Shown: positions 36,771 to 46,664 of the stretch, one piece after another
Numbering within the stretch: position 1 is the stretch's first letter
Layout of the letters: the number at the start of each line of letters is the position of its first letter
DNA from: Crotalaria pallida
Taxonomy: Eukaryota; Streptophyta; Magnoliopsida; Fabales; Fabaceae
Assembly: GCA_037953625.1 (NCBI GenBank)
Contig: CM075653.1
Coordinates: 101,039,639 to 101,103,638 of the forward strand
Length of the DNA stretch: 64,000 nt
Direction of reading: 5' to 3'
Made by a program: the position numbers and the translations under genes
The notes under the pieces: generated by a model
The model's database searches: none
Told to the model about the DNA's origin: nothing
Seen by the model: only the letters and a program-made list of their open reading frames with translations

Positions 36771-38143
36771 CCAGTGGCATATGGCGAGTAACGGCGAGAA
36801 TGGCGGTAAGGAGGGGACCTGCTGTAAATCCGACCATGTGGAGGTGTTATGCTACATCTTCTTGGAGATCTTCTACCACGCGGGCTATAACTCCTGATAC
36901 AATGAAGCAAACCAAACATATTAATATTAGGTGACGCCAGATTTAATGAACCTTCTAAACCAAACAATAAAACATGACAAGATAAATAGATTGCAAGGAA
37001 GTTTGCTACTAAAAAGTTAGATCTTCTAAGAAATATAGCATATTGCATTTACAAAATATAGACTGGCTGGATTTTCAACGAGACAACTTGGCTGGCTACC
37101 CCAACTAGTTAACTTTATACTTATTTTAGCTTTATATTTTATAATTTATAAATGTTTAAATGTCCTGTCCTGAACTAATGCTAGGAAAGACTAACAATAC
37201 TAACATCAAATCAAACCATTAGATTTCTCTAGATACAGAGCATAGTAAATTAACTAAATAATATTGGGGAAAAAACCACTATAACCAACATTAAACAGAG
37301 CCTTCAGTAACTAAGAACAAACCTACGAAAATTAAAAAGAATAAAAGGTAAGATACTAGACACTGAAGGGATAGGTGGTTCTCCTATTGATTTGCAAATC
37401 AAGCACAAGTATCCCATCAAAGATATCATATTTCAAAGGAAGGACAACAACGCTGTAAATAAAAGGCTTAAATATTTGAAAAAGTTATTTGAAATGCATA
37501 ATTCTTTAACTCATAGCATGAGCATACAACAAACGCACCTTCGGTCATACCCATAAATTGGACTTCCACGACGCCTATAAGGACTAGGACTTCGTCGCCT
37601 TCCGCTTCCTAGGCCTCGTGAACCAACACGTGAGCGACACTCCCAGAATCTTAGAGCACCCAAGTGTAGCCAAATTATACCTGCATCACATGATTGCCTC
37701 AACTTAACATATGTTACTAATAATGAGGATAACAACAGAAAGAATATGACCCTTTTTTTTACCTCTCGGCTGACCATCTGTCCTTACTTTCATGCTTCTT
37801 TAACTTAAGCTTCCTACCAACTGGCTTCGCCCATGACTCCTCTTTCACCTCTCTAAGATCAGTAAGGCAAGGGCGCTTCCTTTTCCTATCTTCTAGCAAA
37901 CAGGCATTTTCTAGCATAAAAAGTAAAAACAGGTTCAGTTTTAACGACTTTTTCTTCCTCTTCTTCTTCTTCTTCATCACTTGATTCCTCTTCATTCGGA
38001 ACATCAGAAGGAAGTCGCCTTCCATGCTCCTCACCCTGACCAATGTACAGAGCTCGATGACGAACACCCCAGTGGTCCATACCCTTAGCTATACAGTCTC
38101 AAGTGGTCTGTCAATCTCTCACAACTTCTGTAAACTCCAGAAT
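36771..38143 (-). pseudogene. Captured arginine/serine-rich protein gene fragment
   Basis: Three minus-strand exons with GT...AG borders: 37763-38143, 37539-37649 and 36771-36890; the last two junctions keep phase. The first has DHWGVRHRALYIGQGEEHGR, an acidic Glu run, and then, one frame over, EVKEESWAKPVGRKLKLKK. The others are Arg/Ser-Pro rich (GRRRSPSPYRRRGSP, PRGRRSPRRCS, YRHSRRYSP), as in splicing-speckle RS proteins. A frameshift inside the first exon and upstream stops suggest it is not a full gene. No RNA-recognition motif is present. The parent gene is not identified. Promoter-like DNA lies upstream at 38750-39340, so it may be transcribed. Confidence 0.6.
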
Positions 38144-38749
38144 CTGCATGACCATAGCATTAACAATTAACAATAACCAAAAATCTTGGTGAGGAAGGTT
38201 AATTTGATCACATATACTGCATGACATGACCATCAAGATAGAGCATCACTGCTTACAAGTTCAATTTAATCAAGCCGAACTTCATGTTTCATACCTCCAC
38301 AAAAAACACGGTTAACCGAATTGCCATCCAAAATTAAACTCATCAAATAACAAGTTCAAATTACATGGCAAATTAAAATACCACAACAGCAGGTATCAGA
38401 ATGCCTTTCACATATATGCCCCCAATTCAAAATTTTTCAGAATGGGTTGTTATTCAAAAATAATCTCAAAGACATAGCATAATCCAACTATAAAACCCTA
38501 TAATCAAAGATCTCAAACCCTAGCAACAATTCACAACAATCACTGATAACCAAATCAAACAGTAAACGGGGTCAGTCGGTGAAACTGAAACCCAACCCTA
38601 GCAACAACACAACACAGATCTCAAGCAAATATCAAAACGCAAAATCCGCACAAAACCTAGAGAAAAATTAACAAAATTTAAGCGATTACAAAGCAATGTG
38701 ATGAGTTTACGAAACCGAAACACCCTAATCCCCAATTCACAAAGCAATT

Positions 38750-39340
38750 AGTAATCAGCGCAACGAGGAAAACCTAAGAAATTGAGAGAGAGAGAGAGAG
38801 AGAGAGAGGCAGAGAAGGAATTGGAGAAGGGAATCGTTACCAATCGGTGCATCAACGAAAGAGAATAGAGAGAGAAAGAGAGAGTGGCCGACACTGTGCG
38901 ATGAAAACGAAAATATGAAACACGAAAACAAAACAAAACAAAACCATATCGAGTGAACAGGAGAGAGAGAAAACCGTGGTGAGAGGAGACGGCGGAGGAA
39001 GGAGAGGAAGAAGAATACAGAGTTACGTTCGAAGGGGAAAGACTATAAGTGAGCCTTTGCGTTTGTGTTTGGGCTGGGAGGGTTTTTATCGTTATTAATC
39101 CCGGCTCTTTGTAAAAACGGAGGTGGCTGGGCTGGAGGGTGAGAATCGAAGGGAGAACCGGAGAGAGAACGACGGTCGTAGCTGGGCTGGAGGGTGAGAA
39201 CCGGAGGGAGAGCGTCGGCGGTGGCTGGGCTGGGCTGGAGGGAGAAGAACAAGAGTGAATTTTTAGTTTTAGGGTTCTCCACCAAAAGGAGAAGAAGCAA
39301 CGCGGTAGGAATATGAATGTTTGGCGGGTCATTTTTAAGA
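38750..39340 (-). promoter_or_regulatory. Captured promoter/leader-like segment
   Basis: On the minus strand this GC-richer block holds CT-rich leader-like DNA, a (GA)n run at 38784-38808, 'AACCCTA' words, and an imperfect tandem repeat around 39118-39245 (GGCTGGAGGGTGAGAA units). Its composition contrasts with the AT-rich neighbours and fits the 5' end of a host housekeeping gene carried with the exons downstream. Transcription start is not visible. Between 38144 and 38750 there is AT-rich intron-like sequence. Confidence 0.4.
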
Positions 39341-39354
39341 CAATTCACATCATT

Positions 39355-39800
39355 TATTTAGAAAAATATGATGCGAAAAGTAGGCTCGTTCCGCATCACT
39401 TAAATAAAAAGAGATGCAGAATGTTTATTTGTTAAAATTATCATATTTACAAGTTTGTCACCGCTCAACATTTTGCATCTTTTATTTGAAACCTGATGCG
39501 AAAAGTAATACAATCAGACATTCCGCATCAGTTAACTAAAAAAGAGATGCGGAATGTTTATTTCCTTAAATTTATTATATTTACAAGTTTGCCACCGCAC
39601 TAAACATTTCGCATCATTTAAATAAAACCTGATGCGAAAGGTACTAAAATTAGACATTCTGCATCAATTAACATAAAACAGATGCGGAAAGTCATCTGTT
39701 ATAAAAAACCTGATGCGTAATGTTTTCCTTTTTAAACTTATTTACAAGTTTGCCACTGCATTTTGTTTTTACATCATTTTTTTAAAACAGATGTTAAATG
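39355..39800. repeat. CACTA subterminal repeat array, right
   Basis: Multiple GATGCG(A/G)AA(A/T)G words in both orientations, spaced about 35-70 bp, in a roughly 120-bp higher-order repeat that includes TATTTACAAGTTTGCCACCG (variants near 39447, 39588, 39741). It mirrors the left array. Confidence 0.88.
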
Positions 39801-42255
39801 GCCGATGTAAAATCCATTTTTTCTACTAGTGACTCCAATAGAATTTGGCTATCATGCTTTCAATCTGGTTACAAAGAGATTGAGGCAGTTTAAATCAACT
39901 CATATCATAAGTAGGAATTGATTGGGCCACTGCTTTGATTAAGACTTCTCTACCCACTTTTGACAAAGTTTTCTCTTTCCAGCCTTTCAGTTTTTTCCAC
40001 ACACGATCCTTGACAAAGTCAAAAAATTGCCTTTTTGATCTACCCACAATGGTTGGGAGACCCAAGTATTTGGCATGATGCTCAACAACCTTTATAGACA
40101 ACAGATTCTCAATCTCATCAATTCTGGTAGTAGGGACATTTCAGCTAAAAGTGAGCTCTGACTTGTCATAGTTGATTTTCTGACCTGAGGCTTGTTCATA
40201 AGTAGAAAAGATAGAAGCCAAAACTGTTGCTTCTTCCAATGAGGCCCTGGAAAAAATAATGCTATCATCTGCAAAAAATAGGTGCGATATTGGAGGAGCC
40301 CTGGGAGTAATTTTTAGCCCATGAATAGCATTTGATTCCATATTTTTTTTAATAAGAGCAGATAGAACCTCAACACATAGAATGAACAAATAAGGAGAAA
40401 GGGGATCACCCTGTCTTAGCCCTCTAGAAGCTTTGAAATTCTGGTGCGGTTCTCCATTGATCATGACCGAAAAGGTTGGTGTTGTGACACACTTCATTAT
40501 AATGTTGACCTAGTGTTGAGGAAAACCCATCATCAAGAGGGTACTTTTAAGGAAAGGCCATTCAACTGTGTCATACGCCTTCGCCATGTCTAGTTTTATA
40601 GCCTTGCAACCTTGTCTACCCTTCTTCTTTTTTCTCATGTAATGGAAGCATTCAAAAGCTACCAATGCATTATCAGTAATGAGGCGGCCGGGCACAAAAT
40701 CACTTTGGTTCTCACCCACTAGTTCTGGTAAAATGTGCTTCAAGCTGTTAGCTATTGTTTTTGTAACAATTTTAAAAATAACATTACATAGGCTAATAGG
40801 TCTAAATTGGCTGGCAAACTCAGGTTTTTTAATTTTGGGAATAAGAACAATAAGAGTTTGATTAATAAAACTTGGATCTAGCTCATCATTGAGAATTTGA
40901 AGGACCAAGCTTGACACCTGTCCTTCAACAATATGCCAAATTTTTGATAGAAAAGAGTCGGTGTTCCATCCTTCCCTAGTGCTTTGGTTGGATGCATTTG
41001 AAAAAGTGCTTGAGTTACTTCTTCAACAGTGAATGGGGCCTGAAGGTGATGTTGATGTTGTGTAGTAACTCTCCCACCAACTAAATGAGTGATTCCTTCT
41101 ACATTGATTGGGCATGATGAGCAGAATAAATTTTTGTAGAAATCACAAATTACTTGTGCCACCTCATCTGTTTCTGATACCATAACACCTGCTTCATTTT
41201 TAATAGCATCTATTGTGTTCACCTGTTTCCTTTGAGAAGCTTTTGGATGGAAGAAGAATGTATTCTTATCACCATGATTCAACCATGTAGCCCTTGATCT
41301 TTGTTTCCACATTATTTCTTCTTTATGTAAAAGATCATCAAGGTGTTTCTCCACTGCATTAAACTCGGATATGGTTGCTTCTGTTTGATCCTTACTCTGA
41401 AGCTCTTGGAGTCTGTCTCTAGCATTCTGAATCTATTTGGGAAGTGCACCAAACTTTATTATACTCCATTCTAGCAGACACTTACCAACGCCTTCGACAT
41501 TACCCGGGACACCCTTGCCTGGAATCCAAGCATGCTTGACCACCTCTTCACACTCTTCATCTTGTAACCACATTTGCTCAAACTTGTACATTCTTTTCCT
41601 TCTTCTTCTGTCATCCTTTGATTTAACATTAGCTTCCATGAGGATGGGATTGTGGTCCGATCTGTGTCTAGGCAGGCTTGTGACCAAAAGATAATGCCAA
41701 ATATCATACCATTTCCGGTTTCCAAGAGCCCTGTCCAATCTCTCTTCTATTGTGTAGGGTATTTTCCTCTTGTTGCACCAAGTGAATCTATAGCCACAGT
41801 AATTAATTTCAGTTAATCCAACCTACTCCATGCACTGTCTAGCATTTTCAACTTCCCTCATATCAACTGTGTTTCCACCTAATTTATCATCAGGAGAGAG
41901 AATTTGATTCAAGTCACCTATTAGTAGCCATGCAGCATCTGCGTCCTTTTTTAAATTAGTTAGCAGATCCCATGTTCTATATTTTTGGCCATGTTCAGGA
42001 AAACCATACATGCACGTGACAAATAATGGCTCATGCACCTCTGCTACCACCACCTTAAGGTCGATATGATTATTTGAGGAAGAAAGGACATATACTTTAA
42101 TCTCATCTTTCCACATAACTAGTCCACTTGCTCTTTGATTTCCTTGCCCCTAACAATCAGCTGCAAAAGAACTATGCGTTTCGTTCAGAGTCTTCAAGAA
42201 GTTTAGCTCTGTCACTTTCTTTCTAGACTCCATCAAGAAAGTGATGGTTGGGATT

Positions 42256-43655
42256 TTAGAAGCAATGAGTTTCCGTAGTGACCGAACTGCTCGTGGTGAT
42301 CCCATCCCACGGCAGTTCCAACTTAGGACTTTCATGGCTCCTGGTGGGGCTGCTCAGTTTCTTAAAACCCATACCAGTGTTTTGCTCATCCACATCCATT
42401 TCACTTACCACTTCTATCAATTTCCTCTTTTGAGTGCGATCATTTGGGGCACAAGCATGGTGACTGCTCTCCCTTTGTACACGAGACCAGGTCTTTGGTT
42501 TTTTCCTCTTGTCAGTATTTGTCGTTCCTTTTACAGTTCCTGCCTCCTCCGAACCCAAGTTTGTTGAGTTAGACGACAACTGAGCTGACTTGGTTGACTC
42601 ATCCTTATTCTCCTCTTGGCTCTTGTCATTGGATTCATGTTCTTTCAGTAAAATACCCCCTTCAGTATTCTGATTTTGATTTCCCAACGTCACATTCTCC
42701 TTTTCTAGACCATTGGGATCTTCACCCTTCTCTGTTTCCACCTGTTCTTTCTCTTTAGTGAGCTTGCACTTGGTCAAAGAAGCGACGACATCATTGACAT
42801 CCACATGCTGTTCCATCTCGGGATTCGTGTCATGCAATTTGGCATCATTTATATCCCCCATGAGTTATACATTCTTGATCTGAAAACTGTTGCTTCTTTT
42901 TTCTCACCTATCATCACATTATTTTTCATTGGGGATGCTTTAAGCCAATACCCATATTTCAGGTTTGCATGATCAGCCTCATTACTATCTTCCTCCTTAT
43001 CCTCACAGTCCTTCGGTAGGTGATCTATCATTCCACAGCTAAAACAGAAATCTGATAGTCTTTCATACTTGAAAAAGATTTTGATCACATCCTTTTGTCC
43101 TCTTCGCAGATTCATCCCTCTTTTGAGTGGGATATTTATGTTCATCCAAATCTTGATTCTCATTAATCTGCTCAGTTTGCACTCATCTGATGAGTCCCAT
43201 TCCACATAGTTCCCTAGACTCCCTGCTATGGATCTAGCCACTGCCTCTATTCTCATGATTTGTGGCACTTCGTAAACCCTTACCCAGAAGAGGGCTTGAG
43301 AGAGATCAACGTCAGAGGGGTTCTTACTAATGTCAAACTCCTTCAAAACAAGTAAGTGCTTATCAAAGTTCCAAGGGAACATCTTCAACACCATGTCTCT
43401 ATCCTTTTGGCTGAAGAAACGGAAAGTAAACAGATTTTTCCCTGCGTCTCTAATCTCCACACCATTCTTCACTTTCCAGACTTGAATCATCGTTGCCTTA
43501 AACGCGCGGACGTTGAAAGAATCGTGTGTGGCTACACGACCCACCAACCATTTGTTTTTAATTTCCTCAGAGTCGACCTTAGCTAGATTGTCCTCAGGGA
43601 CATCCAGAATGATATCTTCTTCTACATCAAATTCAATCTCCTTCTACTTATCCAT
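42256..43655 (-). pseudogene. LINE ORF1 (DUF4283-like, zinc knuckle)
   Basis: From an ATG at 43655 the fourth codon is a stop (TAG), after which an open frame continues with KNKWLVGRV, MFPWNFDKHLLVLKEF and ALFWVRVYEVP, the pattern of plant LINE DUF4283 RNA-binding proteins. A zinc knuckle CFSCGMIDHLPKDC follows near 43040. A stop and frameshift near 42850 precede a hydrophilic tail rich in Glu, Lys and Ser running to 42256. The last 80 bp overlap the start of ORF2. Expected role is nucleic-acid binding in the retrotransposition particle. Confidence 0.85.
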
Positions 43656-43927
43656 ACTCTGCCAGTCACCGTGATAAACCAGAAGAGAGAGATAATCTGC
43701 CACTGAGGGCGGTGGCTACCACCAACAAAAGGTGGGGGAAAGCCCTTACGTCGTTTTACGTAGAAAACATTAGCACACCGTCGAAGGGAGTATCACAACA
43801 AAAGGTGGGAGAAAACTTTGCACAATTGCTCCTTAAACTTTAACATTTGAAAAAATTAATACTTTTGTTAACAAAAAGTTAAAACTGAACGGTGAAAACA
43901 TCTGACCGTTCAATTTTTTATAATCTC

Positions 43928-45529
43928 TGTTGGAAACCAACAAGCGGCCTAACAATCTACTAGAAGGGGGGTAAATAGTAGTTGGAAGCGATAGTACCAA
44001 TTTTTCGGATAAAACTGAAACAGGTCGGATATTGCTTGCTGTTTAAAATAAAAGGCTGACTTTGGGCCGAGCAGATTCTGATAATCGGTGGTCTAGCCGA
44101 CAACAGATTATCTGAGCTGCACACACAAAGATCATTTTTGCAGCGGTTTGCGGCAAGCTGTATCCGAGCAAAATAAGAGTAAACAAAGCCGATTAAAACT
44201 GAAAGCGATAAAGAAGAAGAAGAGACACCGGGATTTATACTGGTTCACTCATAAACCTTGTGAGCTACGTCCAGTCCCCCCTAAACCTTAGGGAGCCTTT
44301 ACTCAAATCAATTCAATCGGAATACAACAGGAATTACAAGTGAACCTCACTCAACCTAACCCTTTCAAGAGTGTACCAAACTCTTGAATTCTACCCCGAC
44401 TTGAATTGATGGCCGGAGAACCTCTTCAGCACTTCTGTCGATGAAACCTTCACCGACCTCAGCTGATTCTAGTTGAAACCTTCAACTCAAAGTGATCTTG
44501 AAACCTTCAAGATCAATTGCCTTGAAACCTTCAAGGACTTTCCTTTCTTACAGAGATTTAAATGATTTGGCTCCAACCAAAAACTCAATCGAATACAGAT
44601 CTGAAAGTGTGAAAACAAATTGAGTTTCGGTTCGGTTAAGAAAGGGATTTACAGAGAAGGAGAGGAAACGAGTTTTAGAGCAAAAATAGTCTCTGCGTGT
44701 CTATGTTCTTCAATATCTGTTCTCTGTGTCCGTTGGAGAAGACAACTCTCCTTTTATAAAGCTTTTGAGAGACGTTGTCCTTTCCAACGTCACGTTTCAG
44801 ACCAATCAGATTTTAACACAATCCCGTTTCTAACCGTTGTGACTAAAACTCAAATTTGAAATTCAAAATAAGAGATTGATATACGTTTGAGTTAAAAACT
44901 AATTTTACCACCCACACTCAGTACAGTAAAAATAGTACAGACACAAGGAGATGCGAGCGGCGAGGTGCTGCTGATTGTTCGAGCTTAACACTTGTTCGAG
45001 CTTGGGGACTTGAATAGAAGATCTGATCTAAGCTGGCCGAGCTGATCTTTCGTCGAAAACTTTGGACTGAGAGCATGAGCTCGGATTGATCAGGTCCGAG
45101 CACATCCGAGCTTAAGTTGAGCTGCTCCGACTTCATTAACACAACGATCCGATCTTTAGCCTTCCGAGCAAGGTGCCGAGACCAATGTGAACACATCGAG
45201 CAACGATGCCGAGAAAATGTGAATACCGAGCTCATCTCGGAATTTTGACTCTTTTCATCCCAGTGATCGGATTCATTTGTCTCCATCAAAGACCGAGAGC
45301 CGAGCATTCAGATTGCCAAGACAATTGGTTGAGCTTCGGACAAGATGCATCGTTCTGAGCGAATGTTGATCCGAGCGAGTCCTCGGCTTCCATCAAAATG
45401 AATTAAACCAAGCGAAACAACTGCTCCTAATGAGATGTACTTATCCGAGCAGAATTTCGGCTTATAGAGAAAATGTGTTGAACGTGAACTGAGATGTTTG
45501 TCTTGACTTGGCCGAGATCATCATCAAAA
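43928..45529 (-). repeat. 3' LTR of Sirevirus A, truncated
   Basis: Aligns with 46665-48262 over its whole length but lacks the last part (48263-48324 in the other LTR). Its TATA box, TATAAATC on the minus strand, lies at 44232-44239. A cluster of CCGAGC/TCGAGC words lies at 44955-45410. Confidence 0.9.
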
Positions 45530-46599
45530 ACCTGCTTGGTTGAGCTGATCACTGAGATTGGCGAAGCTTCTACTTCATACTTTCCCATTAAGCACAGGCC
45601 CGCCTTCTCTTCTTCGTTTGAAGAACTGGGTGCCGAAATCTCACTTTCTTCGGATGCATCCCAGACAATATATGCTCTTTTGCCCTTTTTATTTTTCTTA
45701 ATATACTCCGGGCATTGGGGTCTGATGTGTCCTCTCTGACCACATTCATGGCATTTGAATTTATCTTTTGAGGAGCTTTGACGATTATTTGTGAAAAGAT
45801 TTCTGAACTTTTTGACCATGACCCCGAACGTTTCCTCATCCAAGTCTGAATTTGAATTGCTGTCAGAGGAGTCTTCAGTCGAATGAGTATAGGCCTTGAG
45901 CGAGATCCCCTTCTTCTTTTGGTCGGATTCTTCATGCATTGTTAAACGACCGAGCTCCATCTCATGCTCCTGAAGTTTGTCGAACAGTGTTTCTATGTCC
46001 ATAGTATCCAGATCTTTTGATTCCATAATGGCAGTGACCTTCGGCTGCCATTCTCTGCTAAGACATCTCAACACTTTGTTAATAATTTCGGCATTTTGAA
46101 AAGTTTTGGCGAGAGCAATAAGATGGTTTATGATATGAGTAAATCGTGTCTGCTTGTCATTTATCGATTCACTCGGCAGCATACGAAATAACTCATATTC
46201 ATGCATTAGAGTATTTAACCGAGCTCGTCTAACCTCGTTAGTCCCATCGTGAGCAAGTTGTAAAATGTCCCACATTTTCTTAGCATTTTTACAATGTGAA
46301 ACTCTGAAAAATTCATCATAGGACAAGGCCGAGGTGATGATGTTTTTCGCTTTTAAATCGTAAGATACTTTCTTTTTATCATCATCATCCCAGCTCGTCC
46401 TTGGGATTTCTACGAATTCCTCTCCTATTTTTCTTCTAGGAATAAAAGGACCATTTTCAATCGAATCCCAAATATCAATATCTATAGCTTCGATAAAAAT
46501 ATTCATCCGAGCTTTCCAATAAGCATATCCATCACCATTAAATAGTGGTGGACGGTTTATTGAAGAGCCTTCACCTCCGAATGGATTGTTAGAGCCCAT
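45427..46599 (-). CDS. gag: Sirevirus gag polyprotein, 3'-truncated
   Basis: Open for 390 codons from MGSNNPFGGEGSS at 46599. The N-terminal half is the UBN2/gag domain of Copia elements (YAYWKARMNIFIEAID, NIITSALSYDEFFRV, NKVLRCLSREWQPKVTAI, LQEHEMELGRL). A zinc knuckle CHECGQRGHIRPQC follows near residue 290, then an RAYIVWDASEES acidic block. About the last 35 residues, after VISSTKQVFDDDLGQ, are read from LTR sequence through the deletion joint. Gag forms the virus-like particle. The frame is undamaged upstream, so a truncated capsid protein could be made if the LTR is active. Confidence 0.88.
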   Translation of the reverse strand: MGSNNPFGGEGSSINRPPLFNGDGYAYWKARMNIFIEAIDIDIWDSIENGPFIPRRKIGEEFVEIPRTSWDDDDKKKVSYDLKAKNIITSALSYDEFFRVSHCKNAKKMWDILQLAHDGTNEVRRARLNTLMHEYELFRMLPSESINDKQTRFTHIINHLIALAKTFQNAEIINKVLRCLSREWQPKVTAIMESKDLDTMDIETLFDKLQEHEMELGRLTMHEESDQKKKGISLKAYTHSTEDSSDSNSNSDLDEETFGVMVKKFRNLFTNNRQSSSKDKFKCHECGQRGHIRPQCPEYIKKNKKGKRAYIVWDASEESEISAPSSSNEEEKAGLCLMGKYEVEASPISVISSTKQVFDDDLGQVKTNISVHVQHIFSISRNSARISTSH

Positions 46600-46650
46600 G
46601 GTTTCCTAGGATCTTTTCGAAAAAGCTTTTACGCTCTATCTTTCGACCGA

Positions 46651-46662
46651 GCTCTGATACCA
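46651..46662 (-). other. Primer binding site of Sirevirus A
   Basis: GCTCTGATACCA on the plus strand is TGGTATCAGAGC on the minus strand, 2 nt from the LTR edge at 46665; initiator Met tRNA primer. Confidence 0.9.
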
Positions 46663-46664
46663 CT

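Larger units (their letters stand above)
35507..39831 (-). mobile_element. CACTA (En/Spm) transposon carrying host gene exons
   Basis: Ends are CACTACTGCAG at 35507 and CTACTAGTG at 39831 (CACTAGTAG on the minus strand). A 3-bp duplication ACT (35504-35506, 39832-39834) lies inside the LINE frame, and removing element plus one copy restores the LINE codons exactly. Subterminal arrays of GATGCGGAAAGT-type words fill both ends. There is no recognisable TNPD/TNP2 transposase, so it is non-autonomous. Its interior holds exons of an arginine/serine-rich protein gene and one further terminal exon, all on the minus strand: a Pack-CACTA structure of about 4.3 kb. Confidence 0.92.
33907..42335 (-). 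pseudogene. LINE ORF2 (EN-RT-RNase H), interrupted by CACTA
   Basis: Starts MKVLSWNCRGMGSPRAV at 42335, overlapping the end of ORF1. Endonuclease signs: MES near the N-terminus and WLLIGDLNQIL. RT: KLDMAKAYDTVEW, SRGLRQGDPLSPYLF and the catalytic HLFFADDSIIF. A C-x2-C zinc-binding piece (CPLCGDREETIVHALLQC) and RNase H (VHVDAATRD, AEALCLRWAL, MDCLVLV, SNHVADRLAN) follow. Most pieces from 42335 to 41433 share a frame separated by single stop codons; frameshifts fall near 40925, 35400 and 34100. The reading frame is split between a Trp-Ser and Gly-Asp-Ile at 35506/39832 by the CACTA insertion. Non-functional. Confidence 0.9.
33879..43821 (-). mobile_element. L1-type LINE, nearly full length
   Basis: Minus-strand non-LTR retrotransposon, about 5.6 kb once the CACTA insert is removed. 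Its 3' end is an A tail (T run at 33879-33888). The 11-bp target duplication ACAATTGCTCC flanks it at 33868-33878 and 43822-43832. It carries ORF1 (DUF4283-like plus zinc knuckle) and ORF2 (endonuclease, RT, zinc-binding C-terminus, RNase H), both broken by stops and frameshifts. Confidence 0.92.

Noticed and set aside
38748..39332. 194-codon minus-strand Ser/Pro-rich open frame in the CACTA
   Set aside because: It lies in low-complexity CT-rich promoter or leader-like DNA with GA repeats; its composition follows from the repeat and no domain is visible.
41433..41738. Separate small genes between 40 and 43.6 kb
   Set aside because: These frames are pieces of one LINE ORF2/ORF1 cut by stop codons and frameshifts, in consistent order and mostly the same frame.
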